From the NCBI RefSeq assembly GCF_014204985.1, contig NZ_JACHMP010000001.1:1736001-1800000 (forward strand): a stretch of DNA of 64,000 bases, written 5' to 3'. The translations under genes were made by a program, and so were the position numbers. Shown here in pieces: positions 33,058 to 41,966 of the stretch. The notes under the pieces are model-generated. The model did not search any database. It saw nothing but the letters and a program-made list of their open reading frames with translations, and was not told the origin of the DNA. The DNA comes from Streptosporangium becharense. Its GTDB lineage: Bacteria; Actinomycetota; Actinomycetes; Streptosporangiales; Streptosporangiaceae. The stretch's first letter is position 1; every line of letters starts with the position of its first letter.

Positions 33058-34482
33058 GTGTTCAACTCCGCCGATGAGGTCCTGAAGTTCATCAAGGACG
33101 AAGGCGTGCAGTTCGTTGACGTCAGGTTCACCGACCTGCCGGGGACGACGCACCACTTCACCTTCCCTTCCGAGAACTTCGGGGCCGGTGTCTTCACCGA
33201 CGGTCTCATGTTCGACGGGTCGTCGATCCGTGGGTTCCAGGCCATCCATGAGTCGGACATGCTCCTGCTGCCCGATCCGTCGACGGCGGTGCTCGACCCC
33301 TTCCGCCAGCACAAGACGCTCAACATCAACTTCTTCGTGCACGACCCGCTGACGGGCGAGGCGTACAGCCGTGACCCGCGCAACGTCGCCCGCAAGGCGG
33401 AGGAATACCTCAAGGGCACCGGCATCGCCGACACCGTCTACTTCGGCCCCGAGGCCGAGTTCTACATCTTCGACGACGTGCGGTTCGAGACCAGCGCGCA
33501 CGCCAGCTACTACCACATCGACTCCATCGAGGGCGCCTGGAACACCGGCAAGGCCCAGGAGGGCGGCAACCTCGGTTACAAGCCGCGTTTCAAGGGCGGC
33601 TACTTCCCGGTTCCGCCGATGGACCACTTCACCGACCTGCGCTCGGAGATGGTGCGCCGGCTCATCGACGCCGGCATCGAGGTCGAGATGCAGCACCACG
33701 AGGTGGGAACGGCCGGCCAGGCGGAGATCGACTTCCGCTTCAACACGCTGCTCAAGGCCGCCGACACCATGATGCTGTACAAGTACATCGTCAAGAGCAC
33801 GGCGCTGGAGCACGGCCACACGGTCACCTTCATGCCCAAGCCGATCTTCGGTGACAACGGCTCCGGCATGCACTGCCACCAGTCGCTCTGGAAGGACGGC
33901 GAGCCGCTCTTCTACGACGAGGTCGGCTACGCCGGGCTGTCCGACACCGCCCGTTACTACATCGGCGGGCTGCTCAAGCACGCCCCGTCGCTGCTGGCCT
34001 TCACCAACCCGACGGTCAACTCCTACCACCGTCTGGTGCCCGGCTACGAGGCCCCGGTCAACCTGGTGTACTCCCAGCGCAACCGCTCGGCGTGCATCCG
34101 CATCCCGATCACGGGTTCCAACCCGAAGGCCAAGCGCATCGAGTTCCGCGTGCCGGACCCGTCGTGCAACCCGTACTTCGCCTTCGCCGCCCAGCTGATG
34201 GCGGGCATCGACGGCATCCGCAACAAGATCGAGCCGGTCGAGCCGGTCGACAAGGACCTCTACGAGCTTCCTCCGGAGGAGGCCCGCAACATCCCACAGG
34301 TGCCGGGCACGCTCGCCGAGGTGCTCGACGCGCTCGAGGCCGACCACGAGTACCTGCTGGAGGGCGGCGTCTTCACGCCGGACCTGATCGAGACCTGGAT
34401 CTCCTACAAGCGGGAGAACGAGATCGACCCGATCCGGCTGCGTCCGCACCCGCACGAGTTCGAGCTGTACTACGACGTGTGA
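33058..34482 (+). CDS. glnA1: Glutamine synthetase type I
   Basis: Makes glutamine from glutamate, ammonia and ATP. The 474 residues carry [10 protein letters not shown] (first ATP-site loop), the metal-binding [22 protein letters not shown] and the [17 protein letters not shown] segment. The adenylylation tyrosine is Y402 in [12 protein letters not shown], so it can be a target of GlnE encoded 10 kb downstream. GTG 33058 has GGGAGG five bases upstream. The promoter carries a double GlnR-type box and two hairpins follow the gene. Confidence 0.97.
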   Translation: MFNSADEVLKFIKDEGVQFVDVRFTDLPGTTHHFTFPSENFGAGVFTDGLMFDGSSIRGFQAIHESDMLLLPDPSTAVLDPFRQHKTLNINFFVHDPLTGEAYSRDPRNVARKAEEYLKGTGIADTVYFGPEAEFYIFDDVRFETSAHASYYHIDSIEGAWNTGKAQEGGNLGYKPRFKGGYFPVPPMDHFTDLRSEMVRRLIDAGIEVEMQHHEVGTAGQAEIDFRFNTLLKAADTMMLYKYIVKSTALEHGHTVTFMPKPIFGDNGSGMHCHQSLWKDGEPLFYDEVGYAGLSDTARYYIGGLLKHAPSLLAFTNPTVNSYHRLVPGYEAPVNLVYSQRNRSACIRIPITGSNPKAKRIEFRVPDPSCNPYFAFAAQLMAGIDGIRNKIEPVEPVDKDLYELPPEEARNIPQVPGTLAEVLDALEADHEYLLEGGVFTPDLIETWISYKRENEIDPIRLRPHPHEFELYYDV

Positions 34483-34522
34483 CGCCGTAGGACGGGGGGT
34501 GTTGCCACCCGTTCCGGGCTCG

Positions 34523-34554
34523 CCGCCCGCTCCGGACGTGTCCGGGGCGGGCGG
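34523..34554 (+). terminator. First hairpin after glnA1
   Basis: CCGCCCGCTCCGGA (34523-34536) pairs with 34541-34554 with one mismatch and a four-base loop. Confidence 0.7.
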
Positions 34555-34564
34555 TTCCGTTGAG

Positions 34565-34607
34565 GGGCCGCCGACCGGCCGTCTGATCAAGATCCGGTCG
34601 GCGGCCC
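34565..34607 (+). terminator. Second hairpin after glnA1
   Basis: GGGCCGCCGACCGG (34565-34578) pairs perfectly with 34594-34607 over a 15-base loop. Together with the preceding hairpin it separates glnA1 from the following operon. Confidence 0.8.
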
Positions 34608-34649
34608 TTCGTGTGTGCTTCGTCTCTCTGCCGTCTTCGTACGGCCGCT

Positions 34650-34710
34650 GAAGTGCGAAAGCTCTTTCTTTGGGAAGAGAGCGAAAAATCCGTGTAAAGC
34701 GGCGCACTTC
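34650..34710 (+). promoter_or_regulatory. Inverted-repeat leader before ligase operon
   Basis: GAAGTGCG (34650-34657) is complementary to CGCACTTC (34703-34710), enclosing a second, imperfect inverted repeat (GCTCT at 34661, AGAGC at 34678). The region is AT-richer than its surroundings and ends just before the GGAG ribosome site of the first gene. It could be an operator or an mRNA fold. Confidence 0.45.
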
Positions 34711-34724
34711 TGGAGTGGTGATCA

Positions 34725-37241
34725 ATGGCGGGTCTCGCGGGACCGATCGCGGTAGGTGTCGAGGAGGAGTTCCATGTCGTCGACCTCGACACCCGGCATC
34801 TCGTACCCAGGGCCGGTGTCCTGCTGGAGCAGTTGCCGGCGGACCGGTTCACCCACGAGCTGCAGCGTTCGGTGGTGGAGGCCAACAGCAGGCCCTTCGT
34901 GCGGTTGGAGGACCTCGGGCACGACCTGACCGCGCTGCGCCGCACCGTCATCGGCGCGGCCGACGGGGTGGGCCTGGGGATCGCGGCGGCCGGGAGCGTG
35001 CCGCTGGTGGACCTGGAGGCCCTGAAGATCTCCCCGGACCCCCGCTACGAGCAGATGCTCGCCGACTACCAGCTCCTCACCCGCGAGCAGCTGATCTGCG
35101 GGACCCAGGTGCACGCCGAGGTCGACAACCGCGACCTGGCGGTGGCCGTCGCCCACCGGCTGGCCCCCTGGCTGCCCCCGCTGCTCGCGCTGAGCTCCAG
35201 CTCGCCGTACTGGCTGGGGTCCGACACCGGGTACGCCAGCTACCGCCCGCTCATCTGGCAGCGCTGGCCCACCACCGGGCCGGTGGCCGCCTTCTCCTCG
35301 GCCGCGGAGTACGACCGGGTGGTCGGCGAGCTCGTGCGCTCAGGGGTGATCACCGACCCCGGCATGATCTACTTCGACATCCGGCCCTCGGCGCATCTCC
35401 CCACCGTGGAGCTGCGGATATGCGACGGCTGTCCCCGGGTGGACGACGTCGTGCTGATCGCCGGGCTGTTCCGGGCCCTGGTGGCCCGGGAGCTTGAGGC
35501 GGTCCAGCGGGACCCCGGCCGCACGGTCCGGCTGGAGATGGTCCGCGCCGCGACGTGGCGGGCGGCGCGCTCCGGCCTGGAGGGCGAGCTCGTCGATCCC
35601 ACCGAGGGCGTCCCGCGACCGGCCGCCGAGGTGATCCGGCGGATGCTGGAGGACCTGCGGCCCCACCTGGAGGAGGCCGGCGACTGGGAGATCGTCACGT
35701 CCCTGGCCTCCGACGCGCTGGCGCGGGGCAGCTCCTCGGCCCGCCAGCGGCGGGCCTTCGCCCGCGGCGGCCGGCTGTCCGACGTGGTCGACCTCATCCT
35801 GACCGAGACCCGGTCCGAGGAGTGGGAGACCGCCTTCGGCGGGCCGACGCCGCGGATGCGCACCGGCCTGCTCGACGGTTACGACGCCCCGGGTGACGAG
35901 GTGGTCATCGAGGGCACGGTGCGCGAGCCCTACCAGCCGGTGCTGCGGGTCCTCGACCGGCTGGGGGCCGGCGGTCTGCGCGAACGGGAGCTCCGCCGTG
36001 ACTGCTTCCAGCGCGACAACGGCATGACCTTCCAGGTGGAGGGCGAGCAGGAGGGACGGATCATCCCGTTCGACCTGGTCCCGCGGCTGGTCCCGCCCGG
36101 TGAGTGGGCCGGGATCCGGCAGGCCCTGCCGCAGCGGGTGCGGGCACTGGAGGCGTTCCTGCGCGACGTGTACGGCGAGCGCCGGGTCATCCGCGACGGT
36201 GTGCTCCCGGCCTGGGTGGTCGATGAGTCCCCCGGCTACCGGGAGACCGGGCGGCGGGTGCCGCGTGACGCCGTACGCTGCGTCGTGGCCGGGCTCGACC
36301 TGGTCAGGGACGACGTCGGCCGGTGGGCGGTGCTGGAGGACAACCTGCGGGTGCCGTCGGGCATCGGGTACGCCGTGGCCAACCGGCGCCTGATGGAGGA
36401 CGCCCTGCCAGAGCTCGCCCCCGGCGAGGGGTTCGCCGACCCGCGCGAGGCCCTGGGGACGCTGCGGGAGGCGCTGCTGGCCGCGGGCGCGGACGGTTCG
36501 CGGACCATCGCCGTGGTCTCCGCCGGACCGGGCGACTCCGCCCACTACGAGCACCGGATGCTCGCCGAGGAGATGGGGGCGGTGCTGGCCGTTCCGGAGG
36601 ACCTCACCGTCAGGAACGGCTACGTCGAGGTCGCCGGGCGCCGGATCGACGTGATCTACCGCCGGATCGATGAGGAGGACCTGCTCTCCGGCCCCGCCGG
36701 CGCGGACGTCCTGGACGCCGTGGAACGCTCCGCCGTCGTCCTGGCCAACGCGCCGGGTAACGGCGTGGCCGACGACAAGTGCCTGTACCGGTACGTGCCC
36801 CGCCTGATCGAGTACTACCTGGGCGAGCAGCCGCTGATCGACAACGTCACCACCTACCTGTGCCGCGACCCCGACGACCGCGAGCACGTGCTCGACCGGC
36901 TGGCCGAGCTGGTGGTCAAACCGGTGGACGGGTTCGGCGGGCAGGGCGTTGTCGTCGGGCCCGACGCCTCCCGTGAGGAGCTCCGCGAGGTCGCCGAGAC
37001 GATCCTCGCCTCGCCCGACGGGTGGGTCGCCCAGGAGACGGTCCGGCTGTCGACCCACCCGGCCTTCGACGGGGAGCGGCTGAGCCCCCGCGTCGTCGAC
37101 CTGCGGGCGTTCGTCTGCTTCGGGGAGAGCCCGGTGGTGCCCCCGGCCGCGCTGACCCGGGTCGCGCCGGCCGACAGCATGATCGTCAACTCCTCCCAGG
37201 GTGGAGGCGCGAAGGACACCTGGCTGGCGGAGGAGGACTGA
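34725..37241 (+). CDS. Fusion of carboxylate-amine ligase (GCS2/YbdK) and circularly permuted type 2 ATP-grasp
   Basis: Two ATP-dependent ligase domains in one 838-residue chain. Residues 1-370 form a glutamate-cysteine ligase 2 (YbdK) fold, with GVEEEFHVVD near the start and QVHAEV near residue 125. Residues about 390-838 are a circularly permuted ATP-grasp, with DNGMTFQVEG, LEDNLRVPSGIGYA, VKPVDGFGGQGVVVG and the final MIVNSSQGGGAKDTW. Such enzymes join a carboxylate to an amine. GGAG precedes ATG 34725. The stop overlaps the amidotransferase start (TGATG), so the products probably act in sequence. Substrates are unknown. Confidence 0.9.
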   Translation: MAGLAGPIAVGVEEEFHVVDLDTRHLVPRAGVLLEQLPADRFTHELQRSVVEANSRPFVRLEDLGHDLTALRRTVIGAADGVGLGIAAAGSVPLVDLEALKISPDPRYEQMLADYQLLTREQLICGTQVHAEVDNRDLAVAVAHRLAPWLPPLLALSSSSPYWLGSDTGYASYRPLIWQRWPTTGPVAAFSSAAEYDRVVGELVRSGVITDPGMIYFDIRPSAHLPTVELRICDGCPRVDDVVLIAGLFRALVARELEAVQRDPGRTVRLEMVRAATWRAARSGLEGELVDPTEGVPRPAAEVIRRMLEDLRPHLEEAGDWEIVTSLASDALARGSSSARQRRAFARGGRLSDVVDLILTETRSEEWETAFGGPTPRMRTGLLDGYDAPGDEVVIEGTVREPYQPVLRVLDRLGAGGLRERELRRDCFQRDNGMTFQVEGEQEGRIIPFDLVPRLVPPGEWAGIRQALPQRVRALEAFLRDVYGERRVIRDGVLPAWVVDESPGYRETGRRVPRDAVRCVVAGLDLVRDDVGRWAVLEDNLRVPSGIGYAVANRRLMEDALPELAPGEGFADPREALGTLREALLAAGADGSRTIAVVSAGPGDSAHYEHRMLAEEMGAVLAVPEDLTVRNGYVEVAGRRIDVIYRRIDEEDLLSGPAGADVLDAVERSAVVLANAPGNGVADDKCLYRYVPRLIEYYLGEQPLIDNVTTYLCRDPDDREHVLDRLAELVVKPVDGFGGQGVVVGPDASREELREVAETILASPDGWVAQETVRLSTHPAFDGERLSPRVVDLRAFVCFGESPVVPPAALTRVAPADSMIVNSSQGGGAKDTWLAEED

Positions 37242-39028
37242 TGTGCGGACTGAGCGGTGAGATCCGGTTCGACGGGCGCGCGGCCGACATCGGCGCCGTG
37301 GGCCGGATGACCGATGCGATGCACGAGCGCGGCCCCGACGGGTCGGGGCTGTGGTCGCAGGGACCGGTGGCGCTCGGCCACCGGCGGCTGAAGATCATCG
37401 ACCTGTCCGACAAGGCCGCCCAGCCGATGGTGGACAGCGCGCTCGGCCTGGCGGCGGTGTTCAACGGCTGCCTGTACAACTACCGGGAGCTGCGCGAGGA
37501 GCTCCGGGCCGAGGGGTACCGCTTCTTCTCCACCTCCGACACCGAGGTGCTGGTGAAGGCGTTCCACCGCTGGGGGCCCGACTGCGTCGGCCGTTTCACC
37601 GGCATGTTCGCCTTCGCCGTCCTCGAACGGGACACCGGCCGGCTGACGCTCGGCCGCGACCGGCTGGGTATCAAGCCGATGTACGTCGCCCGGGACGCCG
37701 AGCGGCTGCGTTTCGCCTCGTCGCTGCCGGCGCTGCTGGCCGGCGGAGGGGTCGACACCGACATCGACCGGGTGGCCCTGCACCACTACATGACCTTCCA
37801 CTCGGTGGTGCCGGCCGAGCGGACGATCCTCACCGGGGTGCGGAAACTCCCCCCGGCCACCGTGCGGACCGTCGAGGCCGACGGCACGACCGCCGACCAC
37901 TGCTACTGGCGGCCGCCCTTCACCCGCTCGGCCCTGCCCGAGTACGCCGGGCTGACCGCCGGCGAGTGGCACGAGGCCGTGCTCGACCGGCTGCGCACGG
38001 CGGTGCGCAGGCGCATGGTCGCGGACGTCCCCGTGGGCGTGCTGCTCTCCGGCGGCCTCGACTCCAGCATGATCGTCGCGTTGCTGGCCGAGGAGGGGCA
38101 GCGGGGACTGTCGACCTTCAGCATCGGGTTCCAGGCGGCGGGCGGCGAGTCCGGGGACGAGTTCGCCTACTCCGACCTGGTGGCCGAACGGTTCGGCACC
38201 GACCACCACCGCATCCCCGTCGACGACTCGCGCCTGCTGCCCGCCCTGGAGCACGCGGTGGGGGCGATGAGCGAGCCGATGGTGAGCCATGACTGCGTCG
38301 CCTTCCACCTGCTGTCGCAGGAGGTCTCCCGGCACGTCAAGGTCGTGCAGTCCGGCCAGGGCGCCGACGAGGTGTTCGCCGGCTACAGCTGGTACCCGCC
38401 GCTGGCCGGGGTGGCGCGTGAGGAGGCGGCCGGCGTGTACGCCGGGGAGTTCTTCGACCGGCCGCACCACGCCCTGGCCCAGATCCTGACCCCCGACTAC
38501 CTGGTGGACGAGGACGTCAGCGGCGCGTTCGTCCGGCGCCACCTGGCGGCGCCCGGCGCCGACACCGCGCTCGACGCGGTGCTGCGCCTGGACACCTCCG
38601 TCATGCTGGTCGACGATCCCGTCAAGCGCGTGGACAACATGACGATGGCCTACGGGCTGGAGGCCCGGACCCCGTTCCTCGACCACGAGCTGGTCGAGCT
38701 GGCGGCGGCCTGCCCTCCGGAGCTGAAGCTCGCCCACGGCGGCAAGGGCGTCCTGAAGGAGGCCTCCCGGGGTCTGCTGCCCGCCGAGATCGTCGACCGC
38801 CCCAAGGGGTACTTCCCGGTGCCCGCCGTCCGGCACATCCACGGGCCCTTCCTGGAGCTCGTCCGCGACGCGCTGACCGGCCCGGCCGCCCGCTCCCGCG
38901 GCCTGTTCGACCGGGCGTACGTGGACAGGCTGCTCGCCGCGCCCGACGAGCACCGGACGACCCTGGGGGCCAACGCGCTGTGGCAGGTTGGACTCCTGGA
39001 GCTGTGGTTGCAAGCGCGAGGAGTCTGA
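37241..39028 (+). CDS. Asparagine synthase-like amidotransferase (NAGGN/trio type)
   Basis: A 595-residue class II amidotransferase: Cys2 in MCGLSG releases ammonia from glutamine, and the synthetase domain has the ATP pyrophosphatase motif LLSGGLDSSMI near residue 270. It resembles the AsnO-type enzyme of the N-acetylglutaminylglutamine amide pathway (TIGR03104), in which a terminal carboxylate of a dipeptide is amidated as an osmoprotectant. Start and stop overlap the neighbouring genes by one base each (TGATG). The upstream partner is a GCS2/ATP-grasp fusion instead of the GNAT/ATP-grasp enzyme of the known pathway, so the product may differ. Confidence 0.88.
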   Translation: MCGLSGEIRFDGRAADIGAVGRMTDAMHERGPDGSGLWSQGPVALGHRRLKIIDLSDKAAQPMVDSALGLAAVFNGCLYNYRELREELRAEGYRFFSTSDTEVLVKAFHRWGPDCVGRFTGMFAFAVLERDTGRLTLGRDRLGIKPMYVARDAERLRFASSLPALLAGGGVDTDIDRVALHHYMTFHSVVPAERTILTGVRKLPPATVRTVEADGTTADHCYWRPPFTRSALPEYAGLTAGEWHEAVLDRLRTAVRRRMVADVPVGVLLSGGLDSSMIVALLAEEGQRGLSTFSIGFQAAGGESGDEFAYSDLVAERFGTDHHRIPVDDSRLLPALEHAVGAMSEPMVSHDCVAFHLLSQEVSRHVKVVQSGQGADEVFAGYSWYPPLAGVAREEAAGVYAGEFFDRPHHALAQILTPDYLVDEDVSGAFVRRHLAAPGADTALDAVLRLDTSVMLVDDPVKRVDNMTMAYGLEARTPFLDHELVELAAACPPELKLAHGGKGVLKEASRGLLPAEIVDRPKGYFPVPAVRHIHGPFLELVRDALTGPAARSRGLFDRAYVDRLLAAPDEHRTTLGANALWQVGLLELWLQARGV

Positions 39029-40923
39029 TGTCGGAGATCGTCGGCACCCGTCCCCATCCGCCGGCGGGCACGGGTCGCACCGCCTGGAGCTGCTGGGCGC
39101 CCGCCCTGGCGCCCGACGCGGGCGCCGTCGCCTTCGTCAGCGACCGGGACGGCTCGCCGCGCGTCTGGGTCCGGCCCCTGGGACGGGACGCGCGGGCGTG
39201 GCCGGTCGACACCGGCCCGGAGCCCGTCGCCGACGTGAGCTGGTCGCCCGGCACCGGGCGGCTGGCCGTGCTCGTCGTCCCGGGCGGCGGGGAGCACACG
39301 CAGGTCTGGACGGTCCGGCCCGACGGCGGTGACCTGCGTCCGCTGGCCGCACCCGAGGGCGGATCGGCGTCGTTCGTCCGCTGGACCGGGCAGGGGGACG
39401 TCCTGCTCGTCGCCGAGGTCTCCGCGTCGGGCCGGACCGAGGCGGTGCTGGTCGACGCGGCCTCCGGCAACCGGGAGGTCGTCGCGGCCGGGGTGCTGAC
39501 GCACCCGGCGTCGGTGAGCCGGGACCACCGGCGGATGCTGCTGCGGCGCGGCCCGCGCGGGGTACGGCGGATGTACCTGGCCCCCATCCCGGCGGGGAGA
39601 CCCGCGGCCACCGGCCCGGCCCGGAGCGGCCCGGCTCTCCCCGGCGCCTGCGGTCTTCCGGACGGGCACGCGGGCGACCCGCCGGGCCCCGGGGAACACC
39701 CGTTGCTGGCGGGGCTGCCCGGCTCCACCGACCACGGCGTCCTGTCCCCCGACGGGACGACCGCCTACCTGCTGTCCGACGCCGGCCGTGACCGGGCCGC
39801 GCTGCTCGCGGCGGGTGCGGACGGTGAGGTCACCGTGCTGTCCGAGCGGCCGGACGCCGAGCTCGACCGCTTCGCGCTGAGCGCCGACGGCCGCCGCGCG
39901 GTGCTGGTCTGGAACGTCTCCGGCCGGTCCGAGCTGGAGCTGGTGGAGACGGGCGCCGGTGTGGCGCGCGCGCTCCCGCCGCCGCCCGCCGAGGTGGTGT
40001 CCTCGGTCAGGATGTCCCTGGACGGCCGCCTGGCCGTGCTCGCGGCCGAGGGACCCGACCTGCCCTCCCATGTCCTGCTGTGTGATCTGCAGACCGGCGG
40101 TTACCGGCGGGTCGAGGGAGCCGGGCGGCTCCCCGGCGGGGCCGGGACCGAACTGCTGCGTTTCCCGGCGCGCGACGGCGTGGAGCTGACCGCCTGGCTT
40201 CACCCGGTCCCGGGAGTTCAGGCTCCGGCCCCTTTCGTGGTCTATCTGCACGGCGGCCCGGAGAGTCAGGAGCGGCCCACCTTCAACCCGTTGTTCCGGG
40301 CCCTGCTGGCCGCCGGGATCGGGGTGCTCGCACCGAACGTCCGCGGCTCGACCGGGTTCGGGCGTGCCTTCCGCGACGCCGACAACCACGCCCGCCGCTT
40401 CCGGGCGATCGACGACGTCGCCGACTGCGCCGCCGAGCTGGTGCGGCTCGGCGTCGCCGACCCCGCTCGGATCGCCTGCATGGGCCGGTCGTACGGCGGC
40501 TACCTGACGCTGGCCGCCCTCGTCACCCACCCGCGCGTCTTCCGGGCCGGGATCGACGTCTGCGGCATGGCCGACTTCGCGACCTTCTACGAGCGGACCG
40601 AGCCGTGGATCGCCGCGGCGGCCGTCAGCGAGTACGGCCACCCGGTCGCCGACCGCGAGCTGCTGCGGGCCCTGTCGCCCCTGCACTCCTTCGACCGGCT
40701 GACCGCTCCGCTGCTGGTGGTGCACGGCGCCCGCGACACCAACGTCCCGGTCCACGAGGCCGAGCAGGTGGTCCGGGCGGCACGGGGACGCGGGGTGACC
40801 TGCGACTACCTGCTGTTCGAGGACGAGGGGCACGAGATCCGGCGGACCGTCAACCGGGAGACCTTCATCGGGAACGTCGTGCGGTGGCTCGAACGGCACC
40901 TGGTCGCCCCCTCCCCGGCGTGA
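39028..40923 (+). CDS. S9-family prolyl oligopeptidase-like peptidase
   Basis: A 631-residue protein with an N-terminal beta propeller (about residues 25-370) and an alpha/beta hydrolase domain. The catalytic triad is visible as S488 in GRSYGGYL, D570 in HGARDTNVP and H602 in EDEGHEI. S9 enzymes cut small peptides or act as acylaminoacyl peptidases; the propeller limits access to short substrates. It is the third gene of the coupled operon, where the known NAGGN operon has an M42 peptidase. A role in turning over the peptide product is a reasonable guess. No signal peptide, so cytosolic. Confidence 0.9.
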   Translation: MSEIVGTRPHPPAGTGRTAWSCWAPALAPDAGAVAFVSDRDGSPRVWVRPLGRDARAWPVDTGPEPVADVSWSPGTGRLAVLVVPGGGEHTQVWTVRPDGGDLRPLAAPEGGSASFVRWTGQGDVLLVAEVSASGRTEAVLVDAASGNREVVAAGVLTHPASVSRDHRRMLLRRGPRGVRRMYLAPIPAGRPAATGPARSGPALPGACGLPDGHAGDPPGPGEHPLLAGLPGSTDHGVLSPDGTTAYLLSDAGRDRAALLAAGADGEVTVLSERPDAELDRFALSADGRRAVLVWNVSGRSELELVETGAGVARALPPPPAEVVSSVRMSLDGRLAVLAAEGPDLPSHVLLCDLQTGGYRRVEGAGRLPGGAGTELLRFPARDGVELTAWLHPVPGVQAPAPFVVYLHGGPESQERPTFNPLFRALLAAGIGVLAPNVRGSTGFGRAFRDADNHARRFRAIDDVADCAAELVRLGVADPARIACMGRSYGGYLTLAALVTHPRVFRAGIDVCGMADFATFYERTEPWIAAAAVSEYGHPVADRELLRALSPLHSFDRLTAPLLVVHGARDTNVPVHEAEQVVRAARGRGVTCDYLLFEDEGHEIRRTVNRETFIGNVVRWLERHLVAPSPA

Positions 40924-40952
40924 CGCCGCCGGCCGGCGGTTCCGCAGGACCC

Positions 40953-41023
40953 GGTCGGCCCGCGCACCGGCCCGATTCCGCGGGAGCCGGCCGGCCCTTG
41001 CACCGGCCTGGTCCCGCGGGGCC
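40953..41023. repeat. Two imperfect ~36-bp tandem repeats after S9 peptidase gene
   Basis: Units 40953-40988 and 40989-41023 share GG(T/C)CGGCCC, GCACCGGCC and CCGCGGG in the same order. A weaker partial copy precedes them immediately after the peptidase gene. Confidence 0.7.
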
Positions 41024-41137
41024 CGCCCGACTGGTTGGACATACCGCCTGAACTGCCCATCAAGTCAGTCAATAGTGCATCACAACCGGTTCCTCCTATG
41101 AATGGTGCGTAAGAGACCGCATCTCCGGGAGATCATC

Positions 41138-41347
41138 GTGTTCCGCACCGCCGCAGGCGTCACCACAGCCGTCGCCGTCGTCCTCTCCTCGCTCGTCGCG
41201 TGCACCGCCGGCGGCGAGGTGTGCGCCGCCGGGGGCGATACCACGAACGTGGCCGCCGCGGCGGCCACCAAGGGACCGAAGAGCCCCGGAGCCGGTACCT
41301 CGACACGGAAGCCGAAGAAGAAGTTTGACATCGACGACTGTGACTGA
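41138..41347 (+). CDS. Small putative lipoprotein
   Basis: A 69-residue product with a signal sequence MFRTAAGVTTAVAVVLSS followed by LVAC, a good lipobox, leaving a mature peptide of about 48 residues with a very basic TRKPKKK stretch and a DIDDCD end. GTG 41138 has GGGAG six bases upstream; an ATG at 41102 in the same frame would place twelve extra residues before the signal. It overlaps the start of the NlpC/P60 gene, so the two are coupled. Function unknown; probably anchored on the outer face of the membrane next to the peptidoglycan hydrolase. Confidence 0.65.
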   Translation: MFRTAAGVTTAVAVVLSSLVACTAGGEVCAAGGDTTNVAAAAATKGPKSPGAGTSTRKPKKKFDIDDCD

Positions 41348-41948
41348 CGCCCCCGTGACGCGGACGACGAGCGTGGGATCCGCCCACCGCCGCCGGTTCG
41401 CGGTCGCCACCGCGCTCCTGACGGTTCTCACGGTCGCCGTCTCCTCCGCGCCGGTCCTGCCCGCCTCCCTCAACCGGATCACCGTCATCGCGTACGCGAT
41501 CGAGGCCGGCCGGCACCAGCCGGGCTGGTGGGGCGGGCGGATCCCGTACTCCTGGGGCGGCGGTCACGCCGAGACCCCCGGCCCCTCTTTCGGCACCTGC
41601 CAGGGTTACCGGGGCTCGATCCGGCCCTGCCCGGCCACCAGCACCCTCGGCCTCGACTGCTCCGGCTTCGCCCGCTGGGTCTACCACCTGGCCTACGGGC
41701 GCGACGTGCTCGGGCCGGGCAACACCGACGACCACGTCAGGCGGCTCACGAGGGTCCCCGCCGCGGCGGCCCGGCCCGGAGACCTCGTCTTCTACGGCAC
41801 GGTCGGCCGCGACGAGATCAGCACCCACCATGTCGGCGTCTACGTCGGCCAGGGCAGAATGGTCAACGCGTTGAGAACCGGGACCGAGATCCGGATCGAC
41901 CCGGTGACGGTCATCGAGGACTTCGCCGGCTACTTCCGCTACCTGTGA
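41340..41948 (+). CDS. Secreted NlpC/P60 peptidase
   Basis: About 202 residues with a signal peptide (core FAVATALLTVLTVAVSSAPV). A cell-wall hydrolase domain follows, with its nucleophile in GLDCSGFARWVY and the histidine in STHHVGVYVGQG. NlpC/P60 enzymes cleave the gamma-D-Glu-diaminopimelate bond of peptidoglycan stem peptides. The start is uncertain: GTG 41340 overlaps the lipoprotein stop and suits coupling, while TTG 41325 adds five residues. The domain lacks recognisable SH3 or LysM cell-wall-binding repeats. Confidence 0.85.
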   Translation: MTDAPVTRTTSVGSAHRRRFAVATALLTVLTVAVSSAPVLPASLNRITVIAYAIEAGRHQPGWWGGRIPYSWGGGHAETPGPSFGTCQGYRGSIRPCPATSTLGLDCSGFARWVYHLAYGRDVLGPGNTDDHVRRLTRVPAAAARPGDLVFYGTVGRDEISTHHVGVYVGQGRMVNALRTGTEIRIDPVTVIEDFAGYFRYL

Positions 41949-41966
41949 AACCCCGTTAGGAGAGAA

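Noticed and set aside
34608..34724. GlnR box before the ligase/amidotransferase operon
   Set aside because: No gTnAC-N6-GaAAC pattern with the correct spacing was found, in contrast to glnA1 and glnA2.
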